Source of the DNA: Mycobacterium sp. PS03-16
Lineage (GTDB): Bacteria > Actinomycetota > Actinomycetes > Mycobacteriales > Mycobacteriaceae
Direction: 5' to 3'
Assembly: GCF_004570325.1 (NCBI RefSeq)
Contig: NZ_SPQO01000027.1
Coordinates: forward strand, 1-64,000
DNA length: 64,000 bases
The position numbers were made by a program, and so were the translations under genes. How positions within the stretch are numbered: the stretch's first letter is position 1; every line of letters starts with the position of its first letter. The notes beneath the pieces were generated by a model. It ran no database searches. It was not told where the DNA came from and saw only the letters and a program-made list of their open reading frames with translations. Positions 7,728 to 16,516 of the stretch are shown here, piece after piece.

Positions 7728-8930
7728 CTACCGGCCCGCCGATCCCGGCGCGCCGACACTACGGTTGGTGACGGATCTCGCCGGGTTCCCGTCATCAACC
7801 GTAGTCTCGGCGAGCACGGCGTCGGTGTCGGCGCCCAGCGTCGGGGCGGGGCCGCGGACGTGGCCGGGGGTGCGCGAGAACCAGGTCGGCACCCCGGGGA
7901 AGCGCACCGGCCCGTGCGGGGTGTCGACGGTCTCGAACAGGCCGACGGCGGCCAGGTGCGGGTGGTCGAACAGCGCGTCGGGCGTGGAGATCGGCGCGGC
8001 GGGGATCTCCAGTTCGCGGAACAGCGCGAGCCATTCGTCGGTCGTGCGTTCCTTCAGCGTCTCGGCCACCAACCCGTAGACGGTGTCGATCTGCTGGGCC
8101 CGCCGCTCCAGCGTCGCGTACACCGCGTCGTTCCACAGCGGTTGCACCGCATCCACGAACGCCTTCCAGTGCTTGTCGTTGTAGATCAGAGCCGCGATGT
8201 GACCGTCCTTGGTCTCGTACGGCCTGCGGTTGGGCGCGACGGTGCGCGGATACACCGCCGGCCCCAGCGGCGGGTCGAACATCGCGCCGTTGGCGTGTTC
8301 TACCAGCATGAACGAGGCCATGGTCTCGAACATGCCGACCTCGACCTCCTGGCCCTCGCCGGTGCGCTCGCGGTGGAACAGCGCCATCATCGTGGCGTAG
8401 AGCGCGGTCAGCCCGGCAACCTTGTCCGCCATGATCGTGCCGACGTAGTTGGCCTCGCCGGTGAGTTGCTCCTGCACGGCGGGCAGCCCGCATTCGGCCT
8501 GGATGGTGTCGTCGTAGGCGGGCAGGTCACGGTCGGGGCCGCGGCGTCCGTAGCCGTAGCAGTTGGTGTAGACGATCGCCGGGTTGAGCGCGGCGACGTC
8601 GTCGTAGCCGAAGCCCAGCCGGGCGATCGCCTTGGCGCGCATGGAGTGGATGAACACGTCGGCGCCCGCGATCATCGCGCGCAGCGCGGCTTTGCCGTCC
8701 TCGCCGCGCAGATCCAATACCACGCTGCGCTTTCCGCGGTTCACGTTGACGAACACCCCGCTCATGCCGGGCGCCGGGCCGACCGAGATGTAGCGCGTGT
8801 TGTCGCCCTCGGGCGGCTCCACCTTGATGACGTCGGCGCCCATGTCGGCCATGATCTGGGTGCAGTACGGGCCCATCACCATCGCGGTGAGGTCGACGAC
8901 GCGCACCCCGACCAGTGGTCCGTCAGGCAT
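7728..8930 (-). CDS. Class III (CaiB/BaiF) CoA-transferase
   Basis: 400 residues from the ATG at 8930 (GGAAG site just upstream). The family begins GVRVVDLT, and the acyl-carrying aspartate falls at Asp169 in TIMADKVAGL, the same number as in formyl-CoA transferase. It moves CoA between carboxylic acids. The last 25 or so residues (after DAVLAE) are encoded by palindromic element E2 and its flank, and probably represent a non-native tail. The start overlaps the upstream SDR by 8 bases. The donor and acceptor acids are unknown. Confidence 0.9.
   Translation of the reverse strand: MPDGPLVGVRVVDLTAMVMGPYCTQIMADMGADVIKVEPPEGDNTRYISVGPAPGMSGVFVNVNRGKRSVVLDLRGEDGKAALRAMIAGADVFIHSMRAKAIARLGFGYDDVAALNPAIVYTNCYGYGRRGPDRDLPAYDDTIQAECGLPAVQEQLTGEANYVGTIMADKVAGLTALYATMMALFHRERTGEGQEVEVGMFETMASFMLVEHANGAMFDPPLGPAVYPRTVAPNRRPYETKDGHIAALIYNDKHWKAFVDAVQPLWNDAVYATLERRAQQIDTVYGLVAETLKERTTDEWLALFRELEIPAAPISTPDALFDHPHLAAVGLFETVDTPHGPVRFPGVPTWFSRTPGHVRGPAPTLGADTDAVLAETTVDDGNPARSVTNRSVGAPGSAGR
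7754..7809. repeat. 56-bp palindromic element E2, inside the 3' end of a gene
   Basis: Arms CGACACTACGGTTG and CAACCGTAGTCTCG (mismatch at the fourth base) extend inward to about 20 pairs including one G-T. The sequence aligns with the reverse complement of E1 over nearly its whole length, including the central TGACGG..ATCTCGCCG. It is translated as the C-terminal tail of the CoA-transferase. Confidence 0.75.
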
Positions 8931-9840
8931 GGCTGGCTTCCGCGGCCATCGCAAAGCTGTAGCGGATGTGGTCGTTGTGCCCGCCGGGGACGACGGGGAA
9001 CACCACCGGCGCCGACCGGTCCCGGATCGCGTCGAGGTTCGCGGCGACGTCCTCGATCGACCACGACGGCCGGAACACCCCCGGCGTCTCCGCGACGACG
9101 GCGCTCGCCACCCGACCGGCCAGCGCGATCAGGATCTCCCCGGTGACAGCGCACGTTTCGTGCGCCAGGTAGCCGACCGCGGGTGCGACCAGCTCCGGGC
9201 CCATCGGCGGATAGGCCGACGTGTCGATGCCCTCGGCCATCCGGGTGACGGCGGCAGGCACGATCACGTTGCTGCGTACCCCGTGGGCGGCGCCCTCGAG
9301 CGCCGCGACGTGGGACAGCCCGATCACGCCCGCCTTCGCGACCGCGTAGTTCACCACCTGGTGGTTGCCGTACAGTCCGCCGATCGACGAGGTCAGCACG
9401 ATACGGCCGTAGCCCGCGTCGCACATCAGCGGGAACGCCGGCCGCACCACGTGGAACGCACCCCGTAGGTGGACGTCGACGACGGCGTCGAAGTCCGCAG
9501 CGCTGATGTCCCGCAACGACGCTCGGCGCACGGTGCCGGCGTTGTGGATCAGGATGTCGAGGCGGCCGAACGCGCCCAGTGCGGTCTCGACGATGGCGCG
9601 GCCGCCGTCGGCGGTGGTGACCGATTCGGTGCTGGCCACCGCCTGCCCTCCGGCCGCGGTGATCTCGCGCACCACCGCCTCGGCGGGGCCGGCGTCGGCG
9701 CCCTCCCCGGTCAGGCTGCCGCCGACATCGTTGACCACGACCTTCGCCCCGCGCTGCGCGAGCAGCAGCGCGTATGCGCGGCCCAGACCTCTGCCACCGC
9801 CGGTGACGACGGCGACGCGGTCGTCGAATCGCAGGCTCAT
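8923..9840 (-). CDS. Short-chain dehydrogenase/reductase
   Basis: 305 residues. Classical SDR with TGGGRGLG (13-20), HNAG near 100, catalytic Ser near 151 and Tyr165-x3-Lys169 (NYAVAKAG). The TGGGRGLGRAYALLLAQRGAKVVVND start and longer C-terminus resemble 3-hydroxyacyl-CoA dehydrogenase domains of the multifunctional enzyme type 2 group, so a beta-oxidation-type alcohol oxidation is plausible. The ATG abuts the monooxygenase TAG (TAGATG). It could equally oxidise a ring alcohol. Confidence 0.87.
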   Translation of the reverse strand: MSLRFDDRVAVVTGGGRGLGRAYALLLAQRGAKVVVNDVGGSLTGEGADAGPAEAVVREITAAGGQAVASTESVTTADGGRAIVETALGAFGRLDILIHNAGTVRRASLRDISAADFDAVVDVHLRGAFHVVRPAFPLMCDAGYGRIVLTSSIGGLYGNHQVVNYAVAKAGVIGLSHVAALEGAAHGVRSNVIVPAAVTRMAEGIDTSAYPPMGPELVAPAVGYLAHETCAVTGEILIALAGRVASAVVAETPGVFRPSWSIEDVAANLDAIRDRSAPVVFPVVPGGHNDHIRYSFAMAAEASHA

Positions 9841-11676
9841 CTAGGTGCCCAGCACCAGTCCGTCGAGATCGCCCTGCTCCCGCCAATCCCGCAGCAGGTC
9901 CCCGAAGGCGTAGAAACCGGGACCGTACGGTTCGCCGAGGTGTGACCGGATGCCCTCGCCCCCGCCGCCGCCCTCGTTGTTGTAGTAGCCCGGCGTGCAG
10001 GACGCGTCGAACGCCGAGTTGTCGACGGCGTTGTCGCGGATGGTCCGGCACCACGCGTCCTGGGCGTCCTGCGACGGCTCGACGGTGGTGGCGCCGCGGC
10101 GCAGCGCCTCGGCGATGATGTAGGCGATGTGCTCGCCCTGCAGTTCGTAGTTGGCCGCGATGTTGGCCGAGATGCCGACCTGGGTGAAGCCGGTGAAGAA
10201 CTGGTTCGGGAAGCCCCTGCTGGTCATGCCGTGCAGGGTCTGGTAGCCGTCGCGCCAGTGGTCGTAGAGGGACAGCCCGTCGCGGCCGTCTATCGCGTCG
10301 ATCGAGTAGCGCCTGCTGATCTCGGTGGTGATCTCGAACCCGCTGGCGTAGATGATGCAGTCGACCTCGTACTCCCGGCCGCCCGCGACGAACCCCTTCT
10401 CGGTGATCCGTTCGACGCCTTGGGAATCCGACACGTCGACCAGCGTCACGTTGGGCTGGTTGAACACCGGCAGGTAGTCGTCGTTGGACAGCGGCCGCTT
10501 GCACAGGAACCGGTAGTACGGTTTGAGCGCCTCGGCGGTGTCGGGGTCCTCGACGATCTCGGCGATGCGGCGGCGCAGCCGCTCCATGATCTTGTAGTCC
10601 TCCTCCTCGCGGATCGCCATGAACTGCTCGGGCGTCAGCGTGGACGGGTCCTCGAGGGCGAGCACGCGGGCGGCGGTGTTGCGGCCCAGCTCGGTCCAGA
10701 AGTCGCACACCAGGTCCGGCTGGCCGGGCGCCATTCCCTCGAACGTCCAGGAGTGGAAGTTGCGCTGCCGCTCGGCCTGCCAGCCGGGCTGCAGCGTCTT
10801 GACCCATTCCGGGTCGGTGGGCGTGTTGTTGCGCACGTCGATCGACGACGGGGTGCGCTGCACGACGTAGAGGTGTGCGGCGTCGCGCGCCAGGTGCGGG
10901 ACCACCTGCACGCTGGTGGCGCCGGTGCCGATGATCGCGACGCGCTTGTCGGCGAGCCGGTCCATCCCGCCGCTCGCGTCGCCGCCGGTGTAGTCGTAAT
11001 CCCAGCGCGACGAGTGGAAGCTGTGGCCGGTGAAGTCCTTCATCCCGGGGATGCCCGGCAGCTTCGGCCGGTGGAACGGTCCCGAGGCGAGCACCACGAA
11101 GCGGGCGCGGATGTCGTCGCCGCGGTTGGTGGCGATGCGCCACCGTTTCACCTCGTCGTCCCAGCGTATCTCGCGCACCTGGGTGGAGAAGATCGCCGCG
11201 TCGTAGAGGCCGAAGTGTTTCCCGATGCGCCGACAGTGCTCGTAGATCTCCTGGCCGTCGGCGAACTTCTTGCTGGGGATGTAGTCGAGCTCTTCGAGCA
11301 GCGGGATGTAGCAATAGGACTCGTTGTCGCACTGGATGCCGGGGTACCGGTTCCAGTACCAGACGCCGCCGAAGTCACCGCCCAGCTCGATGATCCGGAC
11401 GTCGTCGACACCGGCCTTCTTGAGCGCAGCGGCCGAGAGCAGCCCGCCGAAGCCGCCGCCCAGCACCGCCACGTCGATGTCCTCGGTGATCGGATCGCGC
11501 GGTGCGACCGGTGTGTAGGGGTCCACCTCGTAATAGCCGGCGAAGTCGTCCGCGAGCTCGACGTACTGCTTCGACCCGTCGGGGCGCAGGCGTTTGGCGC
11601 GCTCCTGGGCGTAGCGCTCCCGCAGCGCGTCGATGTCGACGGCGACGTCGGTGGTGGTGGGCGGGCAGGTGTTCAT
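9841..11676 (-). CDS. Baeyer-Villiger-type flavin monooxygenase
   Basis: 611 residues. FAD motif GGGFGG (73-78), the Baeyer-Villiger fingerprint FTGHSFHSSRWD (215-226) and NADPH motif GTGATS (250-255). Such enzymes insert oxygen beside a ketone to give an ester or lactone. The roughly 65-residue N-terminal extension before the FAD motif recalls the longer steroid/cyclic-ketone monooxygenases. The ATG has a strong AAGGAGG site, though only 3 nt away. An SDR lies on one side and a Rieske oxygenase on the other, which fits hydroxylation, oxidation to a ketone, then ring opening. Confidence 0.9.
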   Translation of the reverse strand: MNTCPPTTTDVAVDIDALRERYAQERAKRLRPDGSKQYVELADDFAGYYEVDPYTPVAPRDPITEDIDVAVLGGGFGGLLSAAALKKAGVDDVRIIELGGDFGGVWYWNRYPGIQCDNESYCYIPLLEELDYIPSKKFADGQEIYEHCRRIGKHFGLYDAAIFSTQVREIRWDDEVKRWRIATNRGDDIRARFVVLASGPFHRPKLPGIPGMKDFTGHSFHSSRWDYDYTGGDASGGMDRLADKRVAIIGTGATSVQVVPHLARDAAHLYVVQRTPSSIDVRNNTPTDPEWVKTLQPGWQAERQRNFHSWTFEGMAPGQPDLVCDFWTELGRNTAARVLALEDPSTLTPEQFMAIREEEDYKIMERLRRRIAEIVEDPDTAEALKPYYRFLCKRPLSNDDYLPVFNQPNVTLVDVSDSQGVERITEKGFVAGGREYEVDCIIYASGFEITTEISRRYSIDAIDGRDGLSLYDHWRDGYQTLHGMTSRGFPNQFFTGFTQVGISANIAANYELQGEHIAYIIAEALRRGATTVEPSQDAQDAWCRTIRDNAVDNSAFDASCTPGYYNNEGGGGGEGIRSHLGEPYGPGFYAFGDLLRDWREQGDLDGLVLGT

Positions 11677-11693
11677 CGGCCTCCTTGTCGGGC

Positions 11694-11743
11694 GATTTCG
11701 GTGTACTTCGTCGCGCGCGGACGCGACCGGCTACACCGAAATC
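11694..11743. repeat. Intergenic hairpin with 12-bp perfect arms (E4, tentative)
   Basis: GATTTCGGTGTA and TACACCGAAATC pair perfectly, with an inner GTCGCG/CGCGAC stem. The hairpin fills the gap between the Rieske gene and the monooxygenase gene, and its right arm includes the Rieske stop codon. A 56-bp extension is possible, but the ends are not CGAGA/TCTCG, so membership of the palindrome family is uncertain. It may reduce read-through within the operon. Confidence 0.6.
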
Positions 11744-13157
11744 ACAAAGTGCGGGGCTCGCCGGCGCCCATGTACTTCGACAGTTGGTAATGCAGGTTGA
11801 CGGTGCTGCGTTCGCGGTAGGGGTTGGGCAGCGTGCCCGGAAAGCCCGCCGACTTCATGCCCTGCTGGACCGCGGCCATGTTCGAGAAGTCCTGCGGCAG
11901 CACCGACAGCCAGTTCGGCGAGTCCTTCGGCGTGTACGCCCACTCCGTCTGCGGTTCCTCGCCTTTCGGATACAGCTCGAACACCGCAACCTCGAAGATG
12001 CACTTGTTCGGGTCGTAGCTCGGGTGCGGGCGGGCGCTGTAGCACAGCGCGCTGGTCAGGCCCTGGCCGATCTGGAAGTTCGGGAAGAGCTGCCACGCCG
12101 TCCCGCTCTGGCCCAGGATGTCCGGGGGGATGGTCGGCCAGATGACCCCGCGGGCTTCGTCGTCGCGCCGGGCCGACGACAGCCAGTGTTCGAGCACCTT
12201 GTCGGCCGGGGTGCCCTCGGGCAGCTCGTCGACCAGCCGCTTGGCCGCCTCCACAAGCGTTTTCGTCGTGGTGGCGTTGGTCTCCTCCATGGTGTAGACC
12301 TGCATCTCCGCGGTCGAGACGCGCGGGTCCGCACCGGTGCCCAGCCGGATCTTCGACTTCGTCGCCTCCATGTCCTTCGGCGCCTCATAGCCGATGTTGC
12401 TGTGCCTGCCCTGCGCCTTGGCCCAGCCCTTGAACTCGCCGAACCGGTTGAACTCCGGGTGGGTGGTGAACACGTGGTAGGTCTCGTTGAAGGCCTCCAT
12501 CGCGACTTTCCAGTTGCAGTCAAAGTACAGCCACTTGCGCCACTTGTAGCGCATGTTCTCCAGGCCGAACGGGTCGAGGATCTTGTTCGACGGCAGCAGG
12601 TAGTCGGCCAGCGGCTCGCAGTCGGGGTCCATGTTGACGAACACCCAGCCGCCCCAGGTGTCGACCTGCACGGGCGCCAGGTGGGTGTTGCGCGGGGTGA
12701 GCCTGCCCTGCCAGTCGTCCTGTTCGCGGATGTGGGTACACGTCCCGTCGAGACCGTATGTCCAGCCGTGGAATCCGCAGACGAACGATTTGCGCGCGCG
12801 GCCGACGGCATTCTTCGCCCCGTCCGGGGGGTCGATCAACCGGCGCCCGCGGTGCATGCAGACGTTGTGGTGCGCCCGAAACTCGTTGACTCCGGTTCGA
12901 ACAATGATGATCGAGTCGTCGAGGATGTCGTAGGTGAGGTAGCTCCCGACCTCGGGCAGCTCCTCGACCCGGCCGACCTGCTGCCACACCTTGCGCCACA
13001 GCTTGTCCCGTTCGGCGCGGGCGTACTCCTCGGAGATGTACGCCTCGACCGGGATCGTCATCGGGTCCGACAGCTCCTCGGCGATCGTCCCCGTCGAATC
13101 GTCCGGTTCGGCGTCGACCTCGATCGCGGCGTCGAGGTCGGATTCGGTGTGGGTCAC
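11742..13157 (-). CDS. Rieske non-heme iron oxygenase, alpha subunit
   Basis: 471 residues. The Rieske [2Fe-2S] ligands are Cys100-x-His102 and Cys127-x2-His130 (CMHRGR, CGFHGWTY). The mononuclear iron site is suggested by NWKVAMEAFNETYHVFTTH, with His228 and His233. Such proteins hydroxylate rings or other unactivated carbons. No beta subunit, ferredoxin or reductase gene is nearby, so electrons must come from elsewhere. The start is a GTG with AAAGGA 7 nt upstream. It is second in the operon after an SDR that could oxidise its product. Confidence 0.9.
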   Translation of the reverse strand: MTHTESDLDAAIEVDAEPDDSTGTIAEELSDPMTIPVEAYISEEYARAERDKLWRKVWQQVGRVEELPEVGSYLTYDILDDSIIIVRTGVNEFRAHHNVCMHRGRRLIDPPDGAKNAVGRARKSFVCGFHGWTYGLDGTCTHIREQDDWQGRLTPRNTHLAPVQVDTWGGWVFVNMDPDCEPLADYLLPSNKILDPFGLENMRYKWRKWLYFDCNWKVAMEAFNETYHVFTTHPEFNRFGEFKGWAKAQGRHSNIGYEAPKDMEATKSKIRLGTGADPRVSTAEMQVYTMEETNATTTKTLVEAAKRLVDELPEGTPADKVLEHWLSSARRDDEARGVIWPTIPPDILGQSGTAWQLFPNFQIGQGLTSALCYSARPHPSYDPNKCIFEVAVFELYPKGEEPQTEWAYTPKDSPNWLSVLPQDFSNMAAVQQGMKSAGFPGTLPNPYRERSTVNLHYQLSKYMGAGEPRTL

Positions 13158-13169
13158 GTCATCGTCCTT

Positions 13170-14015
13170 TCACGGCCGACTTATCGCTTTGCGGAAGTTC
13201 TCGTCCTTGAGGAACAGCGAGGTGTTGTCGGCGCCCAGGTGGGTCCACTTGAGGTCGAGGCCGCCGTCGACCAGCAGCGTCTGACCGGTGATGTAGCTCG
13301 ACATCTCCGACAGCAGGAACAGGATCGCGTTGGCCTGCTCCCCCGGTGTGCCGCGGCGACCCATGGCGATCGCGGTGCGGTCGCGGTCGGGATCGTCGTC
13401 GACATAGGTCGCCGAGGCCGCGGTCTCGGTGACGCCGGGCGCGACCGCGTTCACGCGGATGCCGTCCAGCGCGAGTTCGACCGCCATGGTGCGGGTCATC
13501 GCGACGATCGCGGCTTTGGCGGTGCCGTAGGCGATGTGGAACGGGGCGGTGTTCATCCCGCTGATCGAGGAGACCGAGACGATCGACCCCGGCGTGCCCG
13601 TCGAGCGCATCTCGGCCGCGACGGCCTGGCTCATGAAGAACGCGGTCTCGAGGTTGGCCGCGAACAGCGCGCGCCAGTCCTCCCGCGTCACCCGGGTGCA
13701 CGGCATCCACGTCGCGGGCGCCGCGCCGCCGGCGATGTTGACCAGACCGTAGAGGGCGCCGTCGGTGGCGCGCACCGCGTCGAGCACCCGGGCGATGCCC
13801 TCGTCGGTCGCGGCGTCCGCGGTCACGGTGACGATCGACAGGCCCTTGTCGATGAGGGGGCCGACGTGCTGGTCGAGGTTGTCCTGGTTGCGGCTGACCG
13901 CGACGACGGTGGCGCCGGCCTGCGCGGCACGTTCGGTCACCGTGGTGCCGATCCCGCCACCACCCGCGCCGGAGACGACGACGACGCGTCCGGTCAGCTT
14001 CAGCAGATCCTGCAT
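13170..14015 (-). CDS. Short-chain dehydrogenase/reductase, first gene of leftward operon
   Basis: 281 residues with a slightly unusual nucleotide motif SGAGGGGIG (15-23), Ser149/150 and Tyr163-x3-Lys167 (AYGTAKAA), and the common GQTLLVDGG C-terminal motif. The ATG is preceded by AGGACC. The stop lies 12 nt before the Rieske start. It probably oxidises or reduces an alcohol/ketone intermediate. It is the first gene after the operator-bearing divergent promoter. Confidence 0.88.
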   Translation of the reverse strand: MQDLLKLTGRVVVVSGAGGGGIGTTVTERAAQAGATVVAVSRNQDNLDQHVGPLIDKGLSIVTVTADAATDEGIARVLDAVRATDGALYGLVNIAGGAAPATWMPCTRVTREDWRALFAANLETAFFMSQAVAAEMRSTGTPGSIVSVSSISGMNTAPFHIAYGTAKAAIVAMTRTMAVELALDGIRVNAVAPGVTETAASATYVDDDPDRDRTAIAMGRRGTPGEQANAILFLLSEMSSYITGQTLLVDGGLDLKWTHLGADNTSLFLKDENFRKAISRP

Positions 14016-14027
14016 CAGGTCCTATTT

Positions 14028-14035
14028 GTCTGGAC
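14028..14035. promoter_or_regulatory. Candidate GntR/HutC operator 1 (GTCTGGAC)
   Basis: GTCTGGAC lies within the imperfect palindrome TTTGTCTGGACGAAA and overlaps the probable -10 region of the leftward operon. HutC-type GntR regulators bind GTNTANAC-like sites, and this differs at the central bases. An identical 10-mer TTGTCTGGAC occurs 96 bp away. Confidence 0.6.
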
Positions 14036-14123
14036 GAAAAGTGTTGCTCTTGTCAACGGAGAACACTATTCCGCAGCGGTTATCCGGCCGTCAAGGCCGC
14101 TTTCAAGACAACGTTTGCCTATT

Positions 14124-14131
14124 GTCTGGAC
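14124..14131. promoter_or_regulatory. Candidate GntR/HutC operator 2 (GTCTGGAC)
   Basis: Second copy of TTGTCTGGAC, 28 bp upstream of the beta-propeller start codon and overlapping the TATTGT -10 candidate. Pairing with operator 1 fits repression of both directions by the regulator encoded two genes into the rightward operon, including itself. Confidence 0.6.
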
Positions 14132-14158
14132 CAACATGCCTTGCTAACGTCCGCTTCC

Positions 14159-15778
14159 ATGGCGTCCGCGACAGAGCTGCAGCTGACCCGCTACCCGGGC
14201 GCCCACCCGGCCGCTGCGCCGGGCTGGCGGATCGACCGGCTCACCCCGCCGAGCCGGCTGTTCGGCGCGAACGGGCTGCGCACCGGCCCGGACGGCCGGG
14301 TCTACGTCGCGCAGGTCACCGGCAGCCAGATCAGCGCGTTCGACGTGGTGACCGGCGCGGTCGACACGGTCAGCCCCAAGGGCGCGGACATCGTCGCGCC
14401 CGACGATGTGGCGTTCGGGGCGCACGGCGAGCTGTACGCGACCGAGGTGATGGACGGCCGGGTCAGCGTCCGCGAGGCGAACGGCCGTACCCGCGTGCTG
14501 CGCGACGACCTGCCCTGCGCCAACGGCATCACGGTTCACCGTGGCCGGCTGTTCGTCGGCGAGTGCCGGGAGGGCGGACGGCTGATGGAACTCGACCGCG
14601 ACGGCGGCATCGTGCGCGTCGTGGCCGAGAACCTGCCGTCGCCCAACGCGATGGAGGTCGGTCCCGACGGGCTCCTCTATTACCCGCTGATGACGGCCAA
14701 CGAGATCTGGCGGGTCGACCCCGACGGCTCATCCGAACCGCAGCGGGTGGCCGAGGGTCTCGGGGTGCCCGATGCGGTGAAGTTCGCTGCCGACGGCTGC
14801 CTGGTCTCCACCCAGGTGGCGTCCGGGCAGGTGCTGCGGATCGACCCGCGCAGCGGTAGCCACAGCGTCCTGGCGCAGCTCACCCCCGGCCTGGACAACC
14901 TGACGTTCCTCGACGGACGGCTGTTCGTCTCGAACTTCACCGGTGAGATCACCGAGATCCTGGCCGACGGCGCGATCCGCACCGCGCTGCCCGGCGGGTT
15001 GAACTGGCCGCTGGACCTGGCGGTCGGCGCTGACGGCCGGCTCTACATCGCCGACGGCACGTACTTCTATGCGCGCCAACCCGATGGCGGGTTGCAGACC
15101 GTCGGCATGCTGTTCACCCCCGGATATCCCGGCTTCCTGCGCGGTGTGGCGCCCAGCGGCCCCGGCGAGTTCGTCGTCACCACCTCGGGCGGTCAGGTCA
15201 CGCGCTACCGGCCGGCGGCCGGTGAATCCGAGGTGCTCGCCGACGGTCTCGATCAGCTCTACGGCGTGGCGCTGACCGCCGACGGTGCGGCGGTGGTCGC
15301 CGAACTCGGCACGGGACGTGTGCTGTCGGTGCGGGGCGGCGACGTCGAGGTACTGGCGACCGGATTGCACGATCCGGTCGGTGTGGCCATCGCCGACGAC
15401 GGTATGCCACTGATCGCGGAATCCGGTGCGGGTCGGGTGGTGCGGCTGACCGGATCCGGCGCCGACACCGTGGTCGACGGGCTGCAGCGGCCGCAGGGAC
15501 TGCTGGCCTCCGGCGACACACTGTTCGTCGTCGACGCGGGCGTCAAGGAGATCGTCGCCGTCGACCTGAACACCGCTGCGCGACAGACGATCGCGTCCGC
15601 GCTGCCGGTCGGGGCGCCGCCGGGGGTGGCACCCAAACCGCTGCGCGGGATGCCGCCGTTCTCCGGGCCGCAGGGGCCGTTCGCCGGGATCGCCGCCGGA
15701 CCGGACGGCACCCTGTACGTCTCGGCGGACGGTGACGGCAGCGTGCTGGCGGTGCGCCGCGTGCGGAGCGACGGATGA
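14159..15778 (+). CDS. SMP-30/NHL-type beta-propeller protein
   Basis: 539 residues from the ATG at 14159. An in-frame TTG at 14141 would add six residues, and neither start has a ribosome site. The protein is built of repeated DGxxYVAxxxxxxI-like strands (for example GPDGRVYVAQVTG, GADGRLYIADGTY), typical of SMP-30/gluconolactonase or NHL propellers. These include lactone hydrolases, so hydrolysis of the lactone expected from the Baeyer-Villiger enzyme is an attractive but unproven role. There is no clear signal peptide. The end overlaps the regulator start as ATGA. Confidence 0.75.
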   Translation: MASATELQLTRYPGAHPAAAPGWRIDRLTPPSRLFGANGLRTGPDGRVYVAQVTGSQISAFDVVTGAVDTVSPKGADIVAPDDVAFGAHGELYATEVMDGRVSVREANGRTRVLRDDLPCANGITVHRGRLFVGECREGGRLMELDRDGGIVRVVAENLPSPNAMEVGPDGLLYYPLMTANEIWRVDPDGSSEPQRVAEGLGVPDAVKFAADGCLVSTQVASGQVLRIDPRSGSHSVLAQLTPGLDNLTFLDGRLFVSNFTGEITEILADGAIRTALPGGLNWPLDLAVGADGRLYIADGTYFYARQPDGGLQTVGMLFTPGYPGFLRGVAPSGPGEFVVTTSGGQVTRYRPAAGESEVLADGLDQLYGVALTADGAAVVAELGTGRVLSVRGGDVEVLATGLHDPVGVAIADDGMPLIAESGAGRVVRLTGSGADTVVDGLQRPQGLLASGDTLFVVDAGVKEIVAVDLNTAARQTIASALPVGAPPGVAPKPLRGMPPFSGPQGPFAGIAAGPDGTLYVSADGDGSVLAVRRVRSDG

Positions 15779-16512
15779 CCGTCTCGCCGGCCGCGCCGCG
15801 CTATCTGCAGGTCGCCCGCACGCTGCGCAAGGAGATCGTCGACGGCGTGTACCCGATCGGCTCGCAGCTGCCCACCGAACACGAGCTGTGCGAGCGATTC
15901 GCCGTGAGCCGCTTCACCGTTCGCGAGGCGCTACGCCGGCTGCGCGACGACAACCTGGTGGCCTCGCGGCCGCGGGCCGGCACGATGGTGGTGCCGCGGC
16001 CGGCCGGCAACACCTACGCCCAGGACGTCATGTCGATCGACGATCTCCTGGCCTTCGCCGCCGGAGCGCAGTTCACGATCGAACAGACCGCCACGGTGAC
16101 CGTCGACGCGGCGATGGCCGCGCGGACCCGCCTCGCGGTGGGGTCGGAATGGCTGAACGTGCACGGCTACCGGCAGGCCGACGCGGCGTCGACGCCGATC
16201 TGCCGCACCGAGTACTACATCAACCGCGCCTTCGCCGGGGTGGGACGGCTGCTGCCCCGCCACACCGGGCCGATCTTCCCGCTGATCGAGGACATCTACG
16301 GCGTCAGCGTGGTCGAGGTGCACCAGGAGATCTCGGCGGTGGTGCTCGACGCCGAGGTGGCGGGCCGACTCGGCGTCGCGAGCGGCAGCCCGGCGCTGGA
16401 GATGCAGCGCACCTACACCACGTCCGACGGTGAGATCGCCCAGGTCACGGTCAATACGCACCCCGGTGCGCGGTACCGGCACGCGATGACGATGCGCCGG
16501 GTGCGGGAGTAG
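15775..16512 (+). CDS. GntR-family transcriptional regulator with UTRA domain
   Basis: 245 residues. An N-terminal winged helix-turn-helix (about 9-75) contains the family sequence PTEHELCERFAVSRFTVREALRRL. A C-terminal ligand-binding UTRA domain follows (about 95-240), placing it in the HutC subgroup. It is the only regulator in the cluster and very probably binds the GTCTGGAC pair in the divergent promoter. The effector is presumably a pathway intermediate. The ATG overlaps the upstream stop by 4 nt. Confidence 0.9.
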   Translation: MTVSPAAPRYLQVARTLRKEIVDGVYPIGSQLPTEHELCERFAVSRFTVREALRRLRDDNLVASRPRAGTMVVPRPAGNTYAQDVMSIDDLLAFAAGAQFTIEQTATVTVDAAMAARTRLAVGSEWLNVHGYRQADAASTPICRTEYYINRAFAGVGRLLPRHTGPIFPLIEDIYGVSVVEVHQEISAVVLDAEVAGRLGVASGSPALEMQRTYTTSDGEIAQVTVNTHPGARYRHAMTMRRVRE

Positions 16513-16516
16513 CGCG

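Larger units (their letters stand above)
14016..14158. promoter_or_regulatory. Divergent promoter region of the catabolic cluster
   Basis: AT-richer than its surroundings. On the minus strand a perfect -35 TTGACA (14056-14051) faces the SDR gene, and the first GTCTGGAC site falls where the -10 would be. On the plus strand TATTGT (14120-14125) and TAACGT (14145-14150) are -10 candidates. TAACGT is 8 nt before the ATG at 14159, which would give a leaderless mRNA. Further inverted repeats are AGTGTT/AACACT (14040-14067) and AGACAA/TTGTCT (14106-14127). Confidence 0.7.

Noticed and set aside
11691..11746. E4 as an eighth member of the 57-bp palindrome family
   Set aside because: The 12-bp arms are perfect, but the ends are not CGAGA/TCTCG and the centre does not align, so it is listed only as a hairpin.
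14141..14158. TTG at 14141 as start of the beta-propeller protein
   Set aside because: It has no ribosome site and lies between a -10 candidate and the ATG at 14159, which fits a leaderless start better. It cannot be fully excluded.
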